A DNA stretch of 64,000 nucleotides from Trinickia acidisoli (GCF_017315725.1 NZ_JAFLRG010000002.1:2232001-2296000); one strand, 5' to 3'; positions 32,756 to 41,420 are shown, counted from the first letter of the stretch. Numbers and translations: made by a program. Notes: a model not told the origin generated them from the sequence alone.

Positions 32756-33898
32756 TTAGCGCTCGAGCACCAAATCCGACATCGGGCGGCTGCAACAGAG
32801 CAATCGGAATCCCTTCTGGATTTCTCGATCGCGGATGCCGCCGTTGTGTTTCATGTCGACCTCGCCTTCGAGTATCTTGGTCTTGCATGTGCCGCATATG
32901 CCTTGGCTGCAAGACGAGGGGATCGCGACGCCAGCCTTTTTTGCAGCGGCGAGCACGGTTTCGGAAGCGCTCATCGTGAACGTCTTCGCGGAACGCGAGA
33001 GCTTCACGGTGAAGGTCTCTTGGGACGCATCGCTTTTCGGAGTGGCAGGTTCTGCCTGTTTCGCAGCCGCCGCGTCCGCGGAGAAATCGAAGCTTTCTTG
33101 GTGGTAGCGCACCGGGTCGTGCCCACCTTCGCGGAGCAATGTGCGCACGGCGCTCATGTAGCCCGCGGGGCCGCACGTGAAGACTTCGCGCTCGATGTAG
33201 TCCGGCACCCACTCGGAAAGAAGCTGCAGACTGAGCCGACCCGTGGGCCCCGGCCAATTGCTTTCGTCTCCGATGCCTTCGCAAAGGAAGAACGTGCGTA
33301 GGCGAGGAGATAGCGCTACGAGTCTTTCCAACTCCTTTCGAAAAACGATATCCGCCGGTGTCCTGGCGCTATGAACGAATACGACGTCGCGGTCTAGCCC
33401 AAGATCGATGCTCGCACGCGTCATCGACATCAGCGGCGTTACCCCTGAACCGGCGGACAGGTAGAGCGATTTCGCAGCCGGGGCCGATGTGGGCGTGAAG
33501 CTGCCGGACGGACCGTACGCGCGTAACTGCATGCCGGGTTTCATATTGTCGTGAAGCCAGTTCGACACGGTGCCGCCCGGCACTCGCTTCACGGTGATCG
33601 ACAGCAGATAGGGACGCGTCGGTGGAGAGGAAATCGTGTAGCAGCGCTGGACCAACTGGCCTTGTACGTTTGCCGACACGGTCATGAATTGGCCCGGTTC
33701 GAAGCGAACCGGTGAGCCGTCGCCCACGCGGAATTCAAAGCTTTTGACGTCGTGGGTCTCGTCAACCACACGACAACATGTCAGGATCTGTTCCTCGCTG
33801 CTCGCCCAAAGCGTCGCACTGCTCTCCCATGTACGCGTGCTCGAGAGTCGATCTTCCGCTTCCTGCGCAGGGACGAACATTCTTTCTACCGAGTTCAT
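32756..33898 (-). CDS. Rieske oxygenase reductase: FAD/NAD(P) oxidoreductase with C-terminal 2Fe-2S ferredoxin (GbcB/Stc3-like)
   Basis: A 380-aa electron-transfer protein. The flavin domain has RCYTISSPPTRP (the RxYS-type FAD motif) and the NAD domain has LYLSAGSGVTPLMSM and VFTCGPAGYM. After a ~25-residue Ala-rich linker a plant-type ferredoxin domain follows with ligands C330, C335, C338 (CSQGICGTC) and C368. This is the domain order of glycine betaine, carnitine and stachydrine monooxygenase reductases. It passes electrons from NAD(P)H to the Rieske component encoded at 30261-31520. The two are not adjacent: the LysR gene on the other strand lies between them, and each has its own copy of the same promoter. 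Confidence 0.92.
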   Translation of the reverse strand: MNSVERMFVPAQEAEDRLSSTRTWESSATLWASSEEQILTCCRVVDETHDVKSFEFRVGDGSPVRFEPGQFMTVSANVQGQLVQRCYTISSPPTRPYLLSITVKRVPGGTVSNWLHDNMKPGMQLRAYGPSGSFTPTSAPAAKSLYLSAGSGVTPLMSMTRASIDLGLDRDVVFVHSARTPADIVFRKELERLVALSPRLRTFFLCEGIGDESNWPGPTGRLSLQLLSEWVPDYIEREVFTCGPAGYMSAVRTLLREGGHDPVRYHQESFDFSADAAAAKQAEPATPKSDASQETFTVKLSRSAKTFTMSASETVLAAAKKAGVAIPSSCSQGICGTCKTKILEGEVDMKHNGGIRDREIQKGFRLLCCSRPMSDLVLER

Positions 33899-34023
33899 AG
33901 CTTCAATTCAGTTGGGACGCCTTGCGCGATCATGCGGCTGCCTACCTGCGCGTGAACGGCTCAACGTGCATTGTCGTGAATCGCGAAAGTAGGACGCCGT
34001 TCAGCGTGCCTTCGCTGTGATTC

Positions 34024-34093
34024 GAGTATTGGTGCGGGGCAGAGGTAGCGTCAATGCGCTTTATTTTCAGGGCGCTATTACATTAGGTTATGC
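34024..34093 (-). promoter_or_regulatory. promoter of the reductase with LysR-type palindrome (second copy)
   Basis: On the - strand: GCATAACCTAATGTAATAGC (34074-34093), TTGACG (34049-34054), an 18-bp spacer and AATACT (34025-34030). It matches 31574-31642 across its length, including a 24-nt block with one mismatch around the -35. It lies 12 bp beyond the stop codon of the TetR gene. Confidence 0.75.
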
Positions 34094-34104
34094 GTCGCGC
34101 GCGC

Positions 34105-34761
34105 CTAATGACGCGGCCGATCGAGGTTCATCCGCCAGACGCGCCGTGTCGCGTCGTCGATGACGCCATGAAACACACCAAGGACCTCTTCGATCGAGAT
34201 CGTTGCGGCAACGCGATGTTCTATCCATAGGCCATGCACCAACGCCATTGCCTGAATGGCGTGGATGGTCGCGATCGTCCGGTCGCAGCCGGCCTGTCTC
34301 AAGTCGAAGATGAAGTTCGATCGAAGCCGCCGCGAGAATGCGGCGCATAGGCGTTGCACCTCTTCGTCGTGCGCGGACGAACTCCACATGTGCGGCCAGA
34401 CATTCGCGGCACCGGGGCTCATGACTTCATCGCTGAAACACATATCGGCCGTGAACTTCATTCGCTCGACGGGATCGGCGATGCCGCGCCGGCCTGCCGT
34501 CAATTGATCTCGGACTCGCCGAATCAGATGGACGAACGTCTTGTAGACGAGGTTGCTCTTGTTCTCGAAGTGATGATGCACGAGCCCGACCGACACGCCC
34601 GCATGCTCGCTGACCTTGCGGATCGTGAGGTTCTCCAGCCCGACTTGACCTACCACCTCGAGCGTCGACTCGATGAGCCGCAGACGCATGCCTTCGTAGT
34701 GGGCCGTGTCGTCCTTTCTCGCATCGCTCGTGGATGACGGCGCCGAGCTCGTTTGCTGCAT
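34105..34761 (-). CDS. TetR-family regulator, BetI-like
   Basis: A 218-aa repressor: N-terminal helix-turn-helix (RLIESTLEVVGQVGLENLTIRKVSEHAGVSVGLVHHHFENKSNLVYKTF) and a helical C-terminal domain with WPHMWSSSAHDEEVQRLCAAFSRRLRSNF, typical of the BetI group that governs choline/betaine genes. The start at 34761 follows AAGGAA; the longer frame adds 36 unlikely residues. It is divergent from pruA with a 619-bp gap that contains four copies of a TGAAC-N4-GTTCA palindrome. It is therefore inferred to repress the pruA-transporter-putA operon and itself, with a betaine or proline-related ligand. Confidence 0.9.
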   Translation of the reverse strand: MQQTSSAPSSTSDARKDDTAHYEGMRLRLIESTLEVVGQVGLENLTIRKVSEHAGVSVGLVHHHFENKSNLVYKTFVHLIRRVRDQLTAGRRGIADPVERMKFTADMCFSDEVMSPGAANVWPHMWSSSAHDEEVQRLCAAFSRRLRSNFIFDLRQAGCDRTIATIHAIQAMALVHGLWIEHRVAATISIEEVLGVFHGVIDDATRRVWRMNLDRPRH

Positions 34762-34862
34762 CTTCGTTCCTTCGTCGTAGGGGCCGAGCCGGCGAGAACG
34801 CTTCAGTGCGGCATTCGCGTGGCACAGGATGGCAGGAATGGTACATCGGAATGAAGTGAGTT

Positions 34863-34876
34863 TGAGCAAACGTTCA
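34863..34876. promoter_or_regulatory. TetR operator candidate A
   Basis: TGAGC-AAAC-GTTCA, matching the TGAAC-N4-GTTCA consensus at nine of ten half-site bases; about 100 bp upstream of the TetR start. Confidence 0.6.
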
Positions 34877-34918
34877 ATCTCTTGTCATCGCCTCGCTCGA
34901 ATTGGTATCAGTGAATGC

Positions 34919-34932
34919 TGAACAGATGTTCA
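34919..34932. promoter_or_regulatory. TetR operator candidate B
   Basis: TGAAC-AGAT-GTTCA, a perfect 5-4-5 palindrome. Confidence 0.65.
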
Positions 34933-35071
34933 TGCTTAAATATCTCGCCGTGAGTGCGTGTTTACCCGTAAATTTCCCGTGAAATGAGTGAGATTGGGGA
35001 AAATACGGAGGTGTCTTCCCTCTTCATCTCGTCGGATTTGCATATATAGTTCGCGTTAGTTGAATTTATGT

Positions 35072-35085
35072 TGAACGTTTGTTCA
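35072..35085. promoter_or_regulatory. TetR operator candidate C
   Basis: TGAAC-GTTT-GTTCA, a perfect 5-4-5 palindrome, about 300 bp upstream of pruA. Confidence 0.7.
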
Positions 35086-35167
35086 GCACAAATGCAAGGG
35101 TGTGCGCAAGGAAGAGATCGAACGAGGGCGAGTAGTACCGTTGTTGCCAGATTGAGTCGAAAAATAT

Positions 35168-35181
35168 TGAACGATTGATCA
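35168..35181. promoter_or_regulatory. TetR operator candidate D
   Basis: TGAAC-GATT-GATCA, nine of ten half-site bases matching the consensus; about 200 bp upstream of pruA. Confidence 0.65.
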
Positions 35182-35234
35182 GTGCATAACAGCGACCGAT
35201 CCTCAGCATAAGTCCGGTTTAAACAAGAAGCCGT

Positions 35235-35317
35235 CCGCTTTGCGGCAACTAAGCTGCAAGCGCAGCTTTTTCACCGGGCCCATCGGGCGCAAAGCCTTAT
35301 CTGGTAAGGGAAAACCC
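35235..35317 (+). promoter_or_regulatory. structured pruA leader with a terminator-like hairpin
   Basis: Consecutive hairpins: CCGC-TTT-GCGG (35235-35245), AAGCTGC-AAGC-GCAGCTT followed by more T (35251-35271), CCTTA-TCTGG-TAAGG (35295-35309) and GGG-AAAA-CCC (35308-35317). The second looks like a weak intrinsic terminator lying 110 bp before the pruA start. I do not recognise a known riboswitch class; it may be an attenuator or simply a stable leader. Confidence 0.35.
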
Positions 35318-35380
35318 GATAAATGGGGCTCGGCTTGTTCGGTATGTCGTCCGAAAGTTCTTCCTTAAGGAGTTAGCGTG

Positions 35381-36988
35381 ATGTCAGGTCCACAATTTCC
35401 GTTGCCGGCGAACGAGCCGGAAGTCCACTTCGGCAAGGGAACGGCTGCGGCAGCCGAATTGAGCCAGGCGCTCGCGGTACGCGAAGTGGTCGAGATTCCG
35501 ACAGTCATCGGAGGAAAGCGGTATTTCTCGGACGACGTCGTCGAAGTGCGCGCGCCGCACGACACGCAACGTCTGCTCGCTCGAATCCATCGCCCCACGC
35601 AAGCGCAAGTGACTGAAGCGATCGCGTGTTCCAAAGCGGTCGCTCGCGATTGGGCGAGTCTGACGCACGCGAGCCGCGCCACGATTTTGCATCGTGCCGC
35701 TCAGATCGTGGGCACGCGCCTGCGCATGAAGATCAACGCGGCCACGATGCTCGGCCAGAGCAAGACGATCGACGAGGCTGAGCCGGATAGTGCGTGCGAA
35801 CTCATGGACTTCCTGCGTTTCAACGCCTACAACGCGCAGCGTGTCTACGCCGAGCAGCCGATGTCGGTGCCGACTGCCGTCAACCGTGCGGATTGGCGTC
35901 CGCTCGAAGGCTTCGTCTACGCCGTTTCACCGTTCAACTTCACGGCGATCGGCGCGAACTTGACGACGGCGCCCGCGATCATGGGCAATACCGTTCTTTG
36001 GAAGCCATCGGAGAAGTCGGCGCTCGCGAATTACATCTTTTTCGAAGCGCTCGAGGAAGCCGGCCTGCCGCCCGGCGTCATCAACTTCGTGCCGGGCGAG
36101 GCGGAGATGACGACGCGCGCGGTGATGTCGTCGCCCGATCTTGCCGGAATTCACTTCACGGGCTCGTCTGCTGTTTTTCAATCGCTTTGGAAGGGCGTGG
36201 CGTCCAAGGTCGATCGCTTCCGGACCATTCCGCGCATCGTCGGCGAGACGGGCGGCAAGGACTTCGTGCTCGCCCACCCGTCGGCCAACGCGGCGGAAGT
36301 TGCGATCGCGCTGATCCGCGGCGCGTTCGGGTATCAGGGGCAAAAGTGCAGCGCAGCGTCGCGCGCGTATATCCCGCGCAGCCTGTGGGGCGAAGTGAGC
36401 CGGCAATTGCGCGATCGATTGGCCGCGCTGAAGGTGGGCGACGTGGCCGACCTCGATACGTTCATGGGTGCGGTCATTTCGCAGGCGTCGCATCACAAGC
36501 TGTCCAGCGTGCTCGCAGCCGCGAAGGATGATGCGGCCGTCACCGTGATCTCGGGCGGCCGGACCTGGTCCGAACCGGGCTGGTTCGTCGAACCGACAGT
36601 CCTGCAGGTCAGCGATCCGAAGCATGCGCTCATGAAGGACGAACTGTTCGGCCCCGTGCTGTCGGTGTTCGTCTACGACGACAACGCGTGGGGCGACACG
36701 CTCACGCTCATCGATTCGACGAGCCCTTACGCGCTCACCGGTTCGATCTTCTGCACGGACAGGTTCGCGTTGCATCAAGCCGAAAGCGTGCTCATCAATG
36801 CGGCCGGCAACCTCTATCTGAACGACAAGCCGACCGGCGCGATGATCGGCCAGCAACCGTTCGGCGGCGGCCGCGCGAGCGGCACGAACGACAAGGCGGG
36901 CTCGTACCTGAACCTGCTGCGTTGGGCTTCGCCTCGCGTGGTGAAGGAAACGTATTTGCCCACGCGCGAGTGGCAGTTCGGCGCTTGA
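35381..36988 (+). CDS. pruA: L-glutamate gamma-semialdehyde (1-pyrroline-5-carboxylate) dehydrogenase PruA
   Basis: A 535-aa aldehyde dehydrogenase of the ALDH4A1/PruA type, oxidising glutamate semialdehyde (P5C) to L-glutamate. It shows the oxyanion region VSPFNFTAIGANLTTAPAIMGNTVLWKPS, the general-base block RIVGETGGKDFVLAHPSAN and the nucleophile in GYQGQKCSAASRAYIPRS; all catalytic residues are intact. AAGGAG lies 8 bp before the ATG at 35381 (a GTG three bases earlier is also possible). It heads an operon with a Pot-type importer and putA, which is significant because the P5C dehydrogenase domain of that PutA has lost its catalytic residues. Four TetR-type boxes and a hairpin-rich leader lie upstream. 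Confidence 0.96.
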   Translation: MSGPQFPLPANEPEVHFGKGTAAAAELSQALAVREVVEIPTVIGGKRYFSDDVVEVRAPHDTQRLLARIHRPTQAQVTEAIACSKAVARDWASLTHASRATILHRAAQIVGTRLRMKINAATMLGQSKTIDEAEPDSACELMDFLRFNAYNAQRVYAEQPMSVPTAVNRADWRPLEGFVYAVSPFNFTAIGANLTTAPAIMGNTVLWKPSEKSALANYIFFEALEEAGLPPGVINFVPGEAEMTTRAVMSSPDLAGIHFTGSSAVFQSLWKGVASKVDRFRTIPRIVGETGGKDFVLAHPSANAAEVAIALIRGAFGYQGQKCSAASRAYIPRSLWGEVSRQLRDRLAALKVGDVADLDTFMGAVISQASHHKLSSVLAAAKDDAAVTVISGGRTWSEPGWFVEPTVLQVSDPKHALMKDELFGPVLSVFVYDDNAWGDTLTLIDSTSPYALTGSIFCTDRFALHQAESVLINAAGNLYLNDKPTGAMIGQQPFGGGRASGTNDKAGSYLNLLRWASPRVVKETYLPTREWQFGA

Positions 36989-37032
36989 TGAGTCGCAACG
37001 GCCTCTGAATCGAAGAACCCTGAGGAATGGCG

Positions 37033-38109
37033 ATGTCGACGATTGTCTCTTTCAAAAACGTCCAGAAGACCTACGACGGCGAAACGCTCGTTGTGAAGAA
37101 TCTCAACCTCGAGATTTGCGAGGGTGAGTTTCTGACGATGCTCGGGCCGTCGGGGTCGGGCAAGACGACCTGTCTCATGATGCTGGCGGGGTTCGAAACC
37201 GCCACGCATGGCGAGATCCTTCTTCAGGGGAAACCGATCAATCGCATCCCCCCGGAGCGACGCAACATCGGCATGGTGTTTCAAAGCTACGCGCTATTTC
37301 CGCATAAATCGGTTGCCGAAAATCTTGCGTTTCCGCTGCGGGTTCGCAAGCTGCCGAAAGACGAGATCGCGCGGAAGGTGAAGCGGGCCTTGCATATGGT
37401 GAACATGGATAAGTTCGCCAATCGCATGCCCGGCCAGCTTTCCGGCGGTCAGCAGCAGCGGGTTGCCGTCGCGCGCGCACTCGTGTTCGAGCCCGCGCTC
37501 GTGCTGATGGATGAGCCGCTCGGTGCGCTCGACAAGCAACTGCGCGAGCAGATGCAGTATGAAATCAAGCAGATTCACGAACAGAGCGGGCTCACCGTCG
37601 TCTATGTGACGCACGACCAAGGCGAAGCGATGACGATGTCCGATCGCATCGCGGTCTTCAATAACGGTGTCATCCAGCAACTCGCCTCGCCGCCCGAACT
37701 CTACGAGCAGCCCGAAAACGCGTTCGTCGCGCGTTTCATCGGAGAGAGCAACGAGCTGAAGGGGACCATCGCTTCGGTCGATCAGCAACGCTGCACGGTC
37801 CAACTCGACGGCGGACATCGCATCGTCGCGAGCGCGGGCGCTGCCCTGCGCGCGTCGAGTAACGCAAGCGTGTCGCTGCGGCCGGAGCGAATCGTCGTCG
37901 GCGCGCAGGCAAGCGCATGCGACAACGTGTTCAACGGTGGAGTCAAGGATTTGATCTATTACGGGGATCACCTCCGTGTCGTCATGCAGGTGTGCGGGCG
38001 TAACGACTTCATCGTGAAGCTACCCAATGACGGCGCCGCACGCCAGTTGCGGATCGGCGAATCGGTCGACGTCGGCTGGATGGCCGACGCGTGTCGAGCT
38101 TTGCAGTAG
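37033..38109 (+). CDS. Pot-type ABC importer ATP-binding protein (importer 1)
   Basis: A 358-aa ATPase of the polyamine/betaine-type importer family: Walker A GPSGSGKTTCLM, Q-loop VFQSYALFPHKSV, signature LSGGQQQRVAVARAL, Walker B ALVLMDEPLGALD, switch His in YVTHDQGEA, and a C-terminal TOBE domain (VSLRPERIVVG). The ATG at 37033 has GAGG seven bases upstream, better placed than the ATG at 37027. It is the second gene of the pruA operon, followed by a binding protein and two permeases. Family members move putrescine, spermidine, or quaternary amines; context favours a proline-related betaine. Confidence 0.94.
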   Translation: MSTIVSFKNVQKTYDGETLVVKNLNLEICEGEFLTMLGPSGSGKTTCLMMLAGFETATHGEILLQGKPINRIPPERRNIGMVFQSYALFPHKSVAENLAFPLRVRKLPKDEIARKVKRALHMVNMDKFANRMPGQLSGGQQQRVAVARALVFEPALVLMDEPLGALDKQLREQMQYEIKQIHEQSGLTVVYVTHDQGEAMTMSDRIAVFNNGVIQQLASPPELYEQPENAFVARFIGESNELKGTIASVDQQRCTVQLDGGHRIVASAGAALRASSNASVSLRPERIVVGAQASACDNVFNGGVKDLIYYGDHLRVVMQVCGRNDFIVKLPNDGAARQLRIGESVDVGWMADACRALQ

Positions 38110-38179
38110 GGGTTGCAGTAGACCCAGTCGGGGACGTCGTACTGGGCATTCGGGTATTTCTCTTTGACGGAGCGGGATG

Positions 38180-39244
38180 ATGAAGCGCAAGAAATTGTTA
38201 GGACTACTGATTATTTCAGGATGTATCGCCACGTCCGCGTCGGCGACGCAACTGACCTTCGTTTCATGGGGTGGGGCATGGCAGGACGCGCAGGAACAAA
38301 CCGCCGTCAAGCCTTTCGCTCAGAAGTCGGGCGTCGAACTGAAGACGGACACCTATAACGGTGGCATCGCACAGCTTCGCGCCCAGGTTCAGACCCACAA
38401 CGTCACGTGGGATGTCGTCGACATGCAGATGGCCGACGCGATTCGCGCGTGCGACGAAGGTTTGCTCGAAAAGATCAACCCTGCGAGCCTGGCCCCCGCG
38501 AAGGACGGCACGCCGGCGAAAGACGATTTCGTCTCGGGCGGATTGTCCGATTGCCTGGCCGGCAACATCACGTGGTCCACGCTCATCACCTACAACACGA
38601 GCAAGTTCAAGGGACATGAGCCGACGAAGATCGCGGATTTCTTCGACCTGAAGGATTTCCCCGGCAAGCGTGGGCTGCGCAAGTCGCCCGAGGGCGCGCT
38701 CGAGTGGGCGCTGCTCGCCGATGGCGTGGCGCCAAGCGATGTCTACAAGGTGCTCGCGACGCCGGCCGGCTTGGATCGCGCGTTCAAGAAGCTCGACACG
38801 ATCAAGTCGTCGATCGTCTGGTGGGAAACGGGCGCGCAGCCGGCGCAACTGCTCGCGGATGGCGAAGTGACGATGACGAGCGCCTATAACGGTCGCATTT
38901 ACAGCGCGATGATCACCGACAAAAAGCCGTTCGGCTTCCTATGGGATGGCCAGATCGAAAACGTCGAAGGCTATGCGATCGTGAAGGGCGCGAAGGATCC
39001 GAAAGCCGCTCAGGACTTCGTCCGCTATGCGACGCAGGCCGACGTGCTCGCGAAGCTCGCACCGCTGACGGCCTATGGCCCGGCGCGCAAATCGGCTATC
39101 CCGATGATCGATGCGAAGGTCGTGCCGTATCTGCCGACAGCGCCGGCCAACCAGAAAGGCGCCGTTCATGTCGACACCGAGTTCTGGGCCGACCACACGG
39201 ACGATCTGAATCAGCGGTTTGCCGTCTGGCTCAGCCAAAAGTAA
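38180..39244 (+). CDS. Pot-type periplasmic binding protein (importer 1)
   Basis: A 354-aa extracytoplasmic binding protein of the PotD/PotF-like family with a Sec signal (KRKKLLGLLIISGCIATSASA) and the opening LTFVSWGGAWQDAQEQTAVKPFAQKSGVEL. NVTWDVVDMQMADAIRACDEGLLEKIN and GKRGLRKSPEGALEWALLADGV are shared with the other two binding proteins in this island. Two ATGs (38177, 38180) follow GGAG; the second is better spaced. The ligand is probably a cationic or zwitterionic amine; specificity is not visible. Confidence 0.93.
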   Translation: MKRKKLLGLLIISGCIATSASATQLTFVSWGGAWQDAQEQTAVKPFAQKSGVELKTDTYNGGIAQLRAQVQTHNVTWDVVDMQMADAIRACDEGLLEKINPASLAPAKDGTPAKDDFVSGGLSDCLAGNITWSTLITYNTSKFKGHEPTKIADFFDLKDFPGKRGLRKSPEGALEWALLADGVAPSDVYKVLATPAGLDRAFKKLDTIKSSIVWWETGAQPAQLLADGEVTMTSAYNGRIYSAMITDKKPFGFLWDGQIENVEGYAIVKGAKDPKAAQDFVRYATQADVLAKLAPLTAYGPARKSAIPMIDAKVVPYLPTAPANQKGAVHVDTEFWADHTDDLNQRFAVWLSQK

Positions 39245-39295
39245 TCGCTTTCTGTTGTTGTATCGACGAGGAGGGCGCGGGAGCTGCCGCCGAAC

Positions 39296-40579
39296 ATGAT
39301 GATCTTGCCAACCGAGTTTGCGGTATCACAGGGCGACGCCGAGCAGGCGGTCGTCGTCGATTCGAAGAGTCTGAAGGCGAGGCTTCGCGGGGCGGAGCGC
39401 GCCGAACGGATCAAGGCGACGCTGCTTATCTTCCCCTTGCTTGCGTTTCTTCTCGTCACGTTTCTCGTTCCGATCGGAAGCCTGTTGATGAAAAGCTTTC
39501 GCGATCCGACCGTTTCGCAGGAACTCCCTCATGCGGCCGTGCTGTTGCGCGAGTGGAATCCGGCCGCCGGCAAACTGCCGCCCGAGCATGTCTATGAGAC
39601 CTTCGGCGAAGATCTGCTCGCGATCAAGGGCACGGACGGCGTCAGCCGTGTCGCGTCGCGATTGAACTATGACGACACGGGCATGCGCAGCCTCATCATG
39701 AAAACGGCACGCCGGCTCGGTGAAGCGAGTGGGGGGACGTGGCATCGGCGCCTCTGCGCGATCGACTCGCGTTGGGATGATCTCGGCGCGTGGTCGACGC
39801 TCAAATACGCGGCTTCGCCTTGGACACTCGGGTATTACTTGAAGGCATTCGACTTCACGCGTGACGAACGAGGCGACATCGTCAGGCAATCCCACGATCA
39901 GCGGCTTTACGTGGGCGTGTTCGTCCGAACCGCGTGGGTCAGTATTTCCGTGAGCTTGCTGTGTCTGCTGTTCGGTTATCCCGTCGCCTATTTCCTCGCC
40001 AACATTCCGGCGCGATACAGCAACCTCTTCATGATTCTCGTGCTGCTGCCGTTCTGGACATCGATTCTCGTTCGCACGACGGCATGGGTGGTCGTGCTGC
40101 AGACGCACGGCGTACTGAATGACGTCCTCATTCGCCTCGGGTTGACGAACCATGCGCTGTCGCTCGTTTATAACCGATTCGGCGTGCTCGTCGCCATGAC
40201 GCACATCTTGCTGCCCTACGCGATTTTGTCGCTCTACAGCGTAATGAAGGGTGTGCCGAATCTTTATGTCAAAGCGGCGCGTTCGCTGGGTGCGGGGCCG
40301 GTGCGTTCGTTCTTCGAAGCGTATTTCCCGCAGACGCTGCCCGGTGTCGGCGCCGCCTGCATGCTGACGTTCATTCTCGCCGTGGGCTACTACATCACGC
40401 CGGCTATCGTCGGCGGACCGGACGATCAGTTGGCGAGCTACTACATCGCCTATCACGTCAACACGACGCTCAATTGGGGGTTGGCCAGCGCGCTCGCATC
40501 GATCCTGCTGGTCGGTGTGCTCATCGTCTACGGGCTGTTCGTGAAACTGACCGGCGGCGCCGGCGTGAAACTGGGGTAA
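39296..40579 (+). CDS. Pot-type ABC permease with large periplasmic insertion (importer 1, PotB-like)
   Basis: A 427-aa permease, about 130 residues longer than standard PotB. Helix 1 (about 40-65) is followed by a long hydrophilic segment (about 70-200, from DPTVSQELPHAAVLLREWNPAAG to GDIVRQSHDQRLYV), then the usual five-helix core with the EAA-type loop (YVKAARSLGAGPVRSFFEAYFPQTLPGV) that contacts the ATPase. Length variants with this insertion occur in some Pot-type systems. The insertion may interact with the binding protein. The next permease gene starts 4 bp after this stop. Confidence 0.92.
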   Translation: MMILPTEFAVSQGDAEQAVVVDSKSLKARLRGAERAERIKATLLIFPLLAFLLVTFLVPIGSLLMKSFRDPTVSQELPHAAVLLREWNPAAGKLPPEHVYETFGEDLLAIKGTDGVSRVASRLNYDDTGMRSLIMKTARRLGEASGGTWHRRLCAIDSRWDDLGAWSTLKYAASPWTLGYYLKAFDFTRDERGDIVRQSHDQRLYVGVFVRTAWVSISVSLLCLLFGYPVAYFLANIPARYSNLFMILVLLPFWTSILVRTTAWVVVLQTHGVLNDVLIRLGLTNHALSLVYNRFGVLVAMTHILLPYAILSLYSVMKGVPNLYVKAARSLGAGPVRSFFEAYFPQTLPGVGAACMLTFILAVGYYITPAIVGGPDDQLASYYIAYHVNTTLNWGLASALASILLVGVLIVYGLFVKLTGGAGVKLG

Positions 40580-40583
40580 GCCA

Positions 40584-41420
40584 ATGTTCAATTTTCCGGC
40601 CTATGTGACGGTGTGGGGCCGTCTCGGACGATTCGCTCACATCGGTGTGTCGCTCCTCGTGTTGCTGTTCTTGGTGTTGCCGGTCTTGGTGGTGATGCCG
40701 CTGTCGTTCAATGCGCAGCCGTACTTCACCTATCCGCTGCCCGGTGTCAGCCTGCGCTGGTATCGGCACTTCGTCGATAGCCCCGAGTGGATGCTCGCAT
40801 TGAAAAACACGATGATCACGGGCGTATCCGCGACGGCCATTGCGACCGTGCTCGGCGTGACGGCGTCGCTCGGCCTGATGAGTCCGCGTTTGAAAGGCAA
40901 GGCGCTCATTACCGGCGTGCTCGTCTCGCCGATGATCGTGCCGCTCATCATTACGGCGGTGGGCGTGTACTTCGCTTTCAGTCCGTTCGGCCTTACGAAC
41001 AACCTGTGCGGCCTGATCCTCGCGCATGCGGCACTGGGCGTTCCGTTCGTCGTCGTGACGGTTACCGCCACGTTGGCCGGGTTCAACGAGGCATTGTCGC
41101 GCGCCGGCCGCAACTTGGGTGCGTCGCCGCTGCGGGTCTTTCTGCAAATCAAGCTGCCGATCATCGCGCCGGGCGTCGTTTCGGGGGCCTTGTTCGCGTT
41201 CGCGACTTCCTTCGACGAAATCGTCGTCGCGCTGTTCTTGACGGGCCCGGATCAGCGCACCGTCCCTCGTCAAATGTGGGCCGGTATTCGCGAGCAACTG
41301 AGCCCGACGATTCTCGCAGTCGCCACCATCCTCGTCGTCATCTCGACCTTGCTTCTCCTCACGCTCGAACTTCTGCGCCGCCGAACCGAGCGTCTGCGGG
41401 GCAGCGTCGAGGTGTTTTGA
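40584..41420 (+). CDS. Pot-type ABC permease (importer 1, PotC-like)
   Basis: A 278-aa permease with six hydrophobic helices (HIGVSLLVLLFLVLPVLVVMPLSF at the start) and the EAA loop SRAGRNLGASPLRVFLQIKLPIIAPGVVSGALFAFATSFDE, the PotC/YdcV pattern. With the preceding protein it forms the transmembrane pore. The operon continues into putA 50 bp downstream. Confidence 0.94.
   Translation: MFNFPAYVTVWGRLGRFAHIGVSLLVLLFLVLPVLVVMPLSFNAQPYFTYPLPGVSLRWYRHFVDSPEWMLALKNTMITGVSATAIATVLGVTASLGLMSPRLKGKALITGVLVSPMIVPLIITAVGVYFAFSPFGLTNNLCGLILAHAALGVPFVVVTVTATLAGFNEALSRAGRNLGASPLRVFLQIKLPIIAPGVVSGALFAFATSFDEIVVALFLTGPDQRTVPRQMWAGIREQLSPTILAVATILVVISTLLLLTLELLRRRTERLRGSVEVF

Noticed and set aside
35235..35317. 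Calling the pruA leader a proline or glycine riboswitch
   Set aside because: No conserved aptamer core is recognisable; only simple hairpins are visible.
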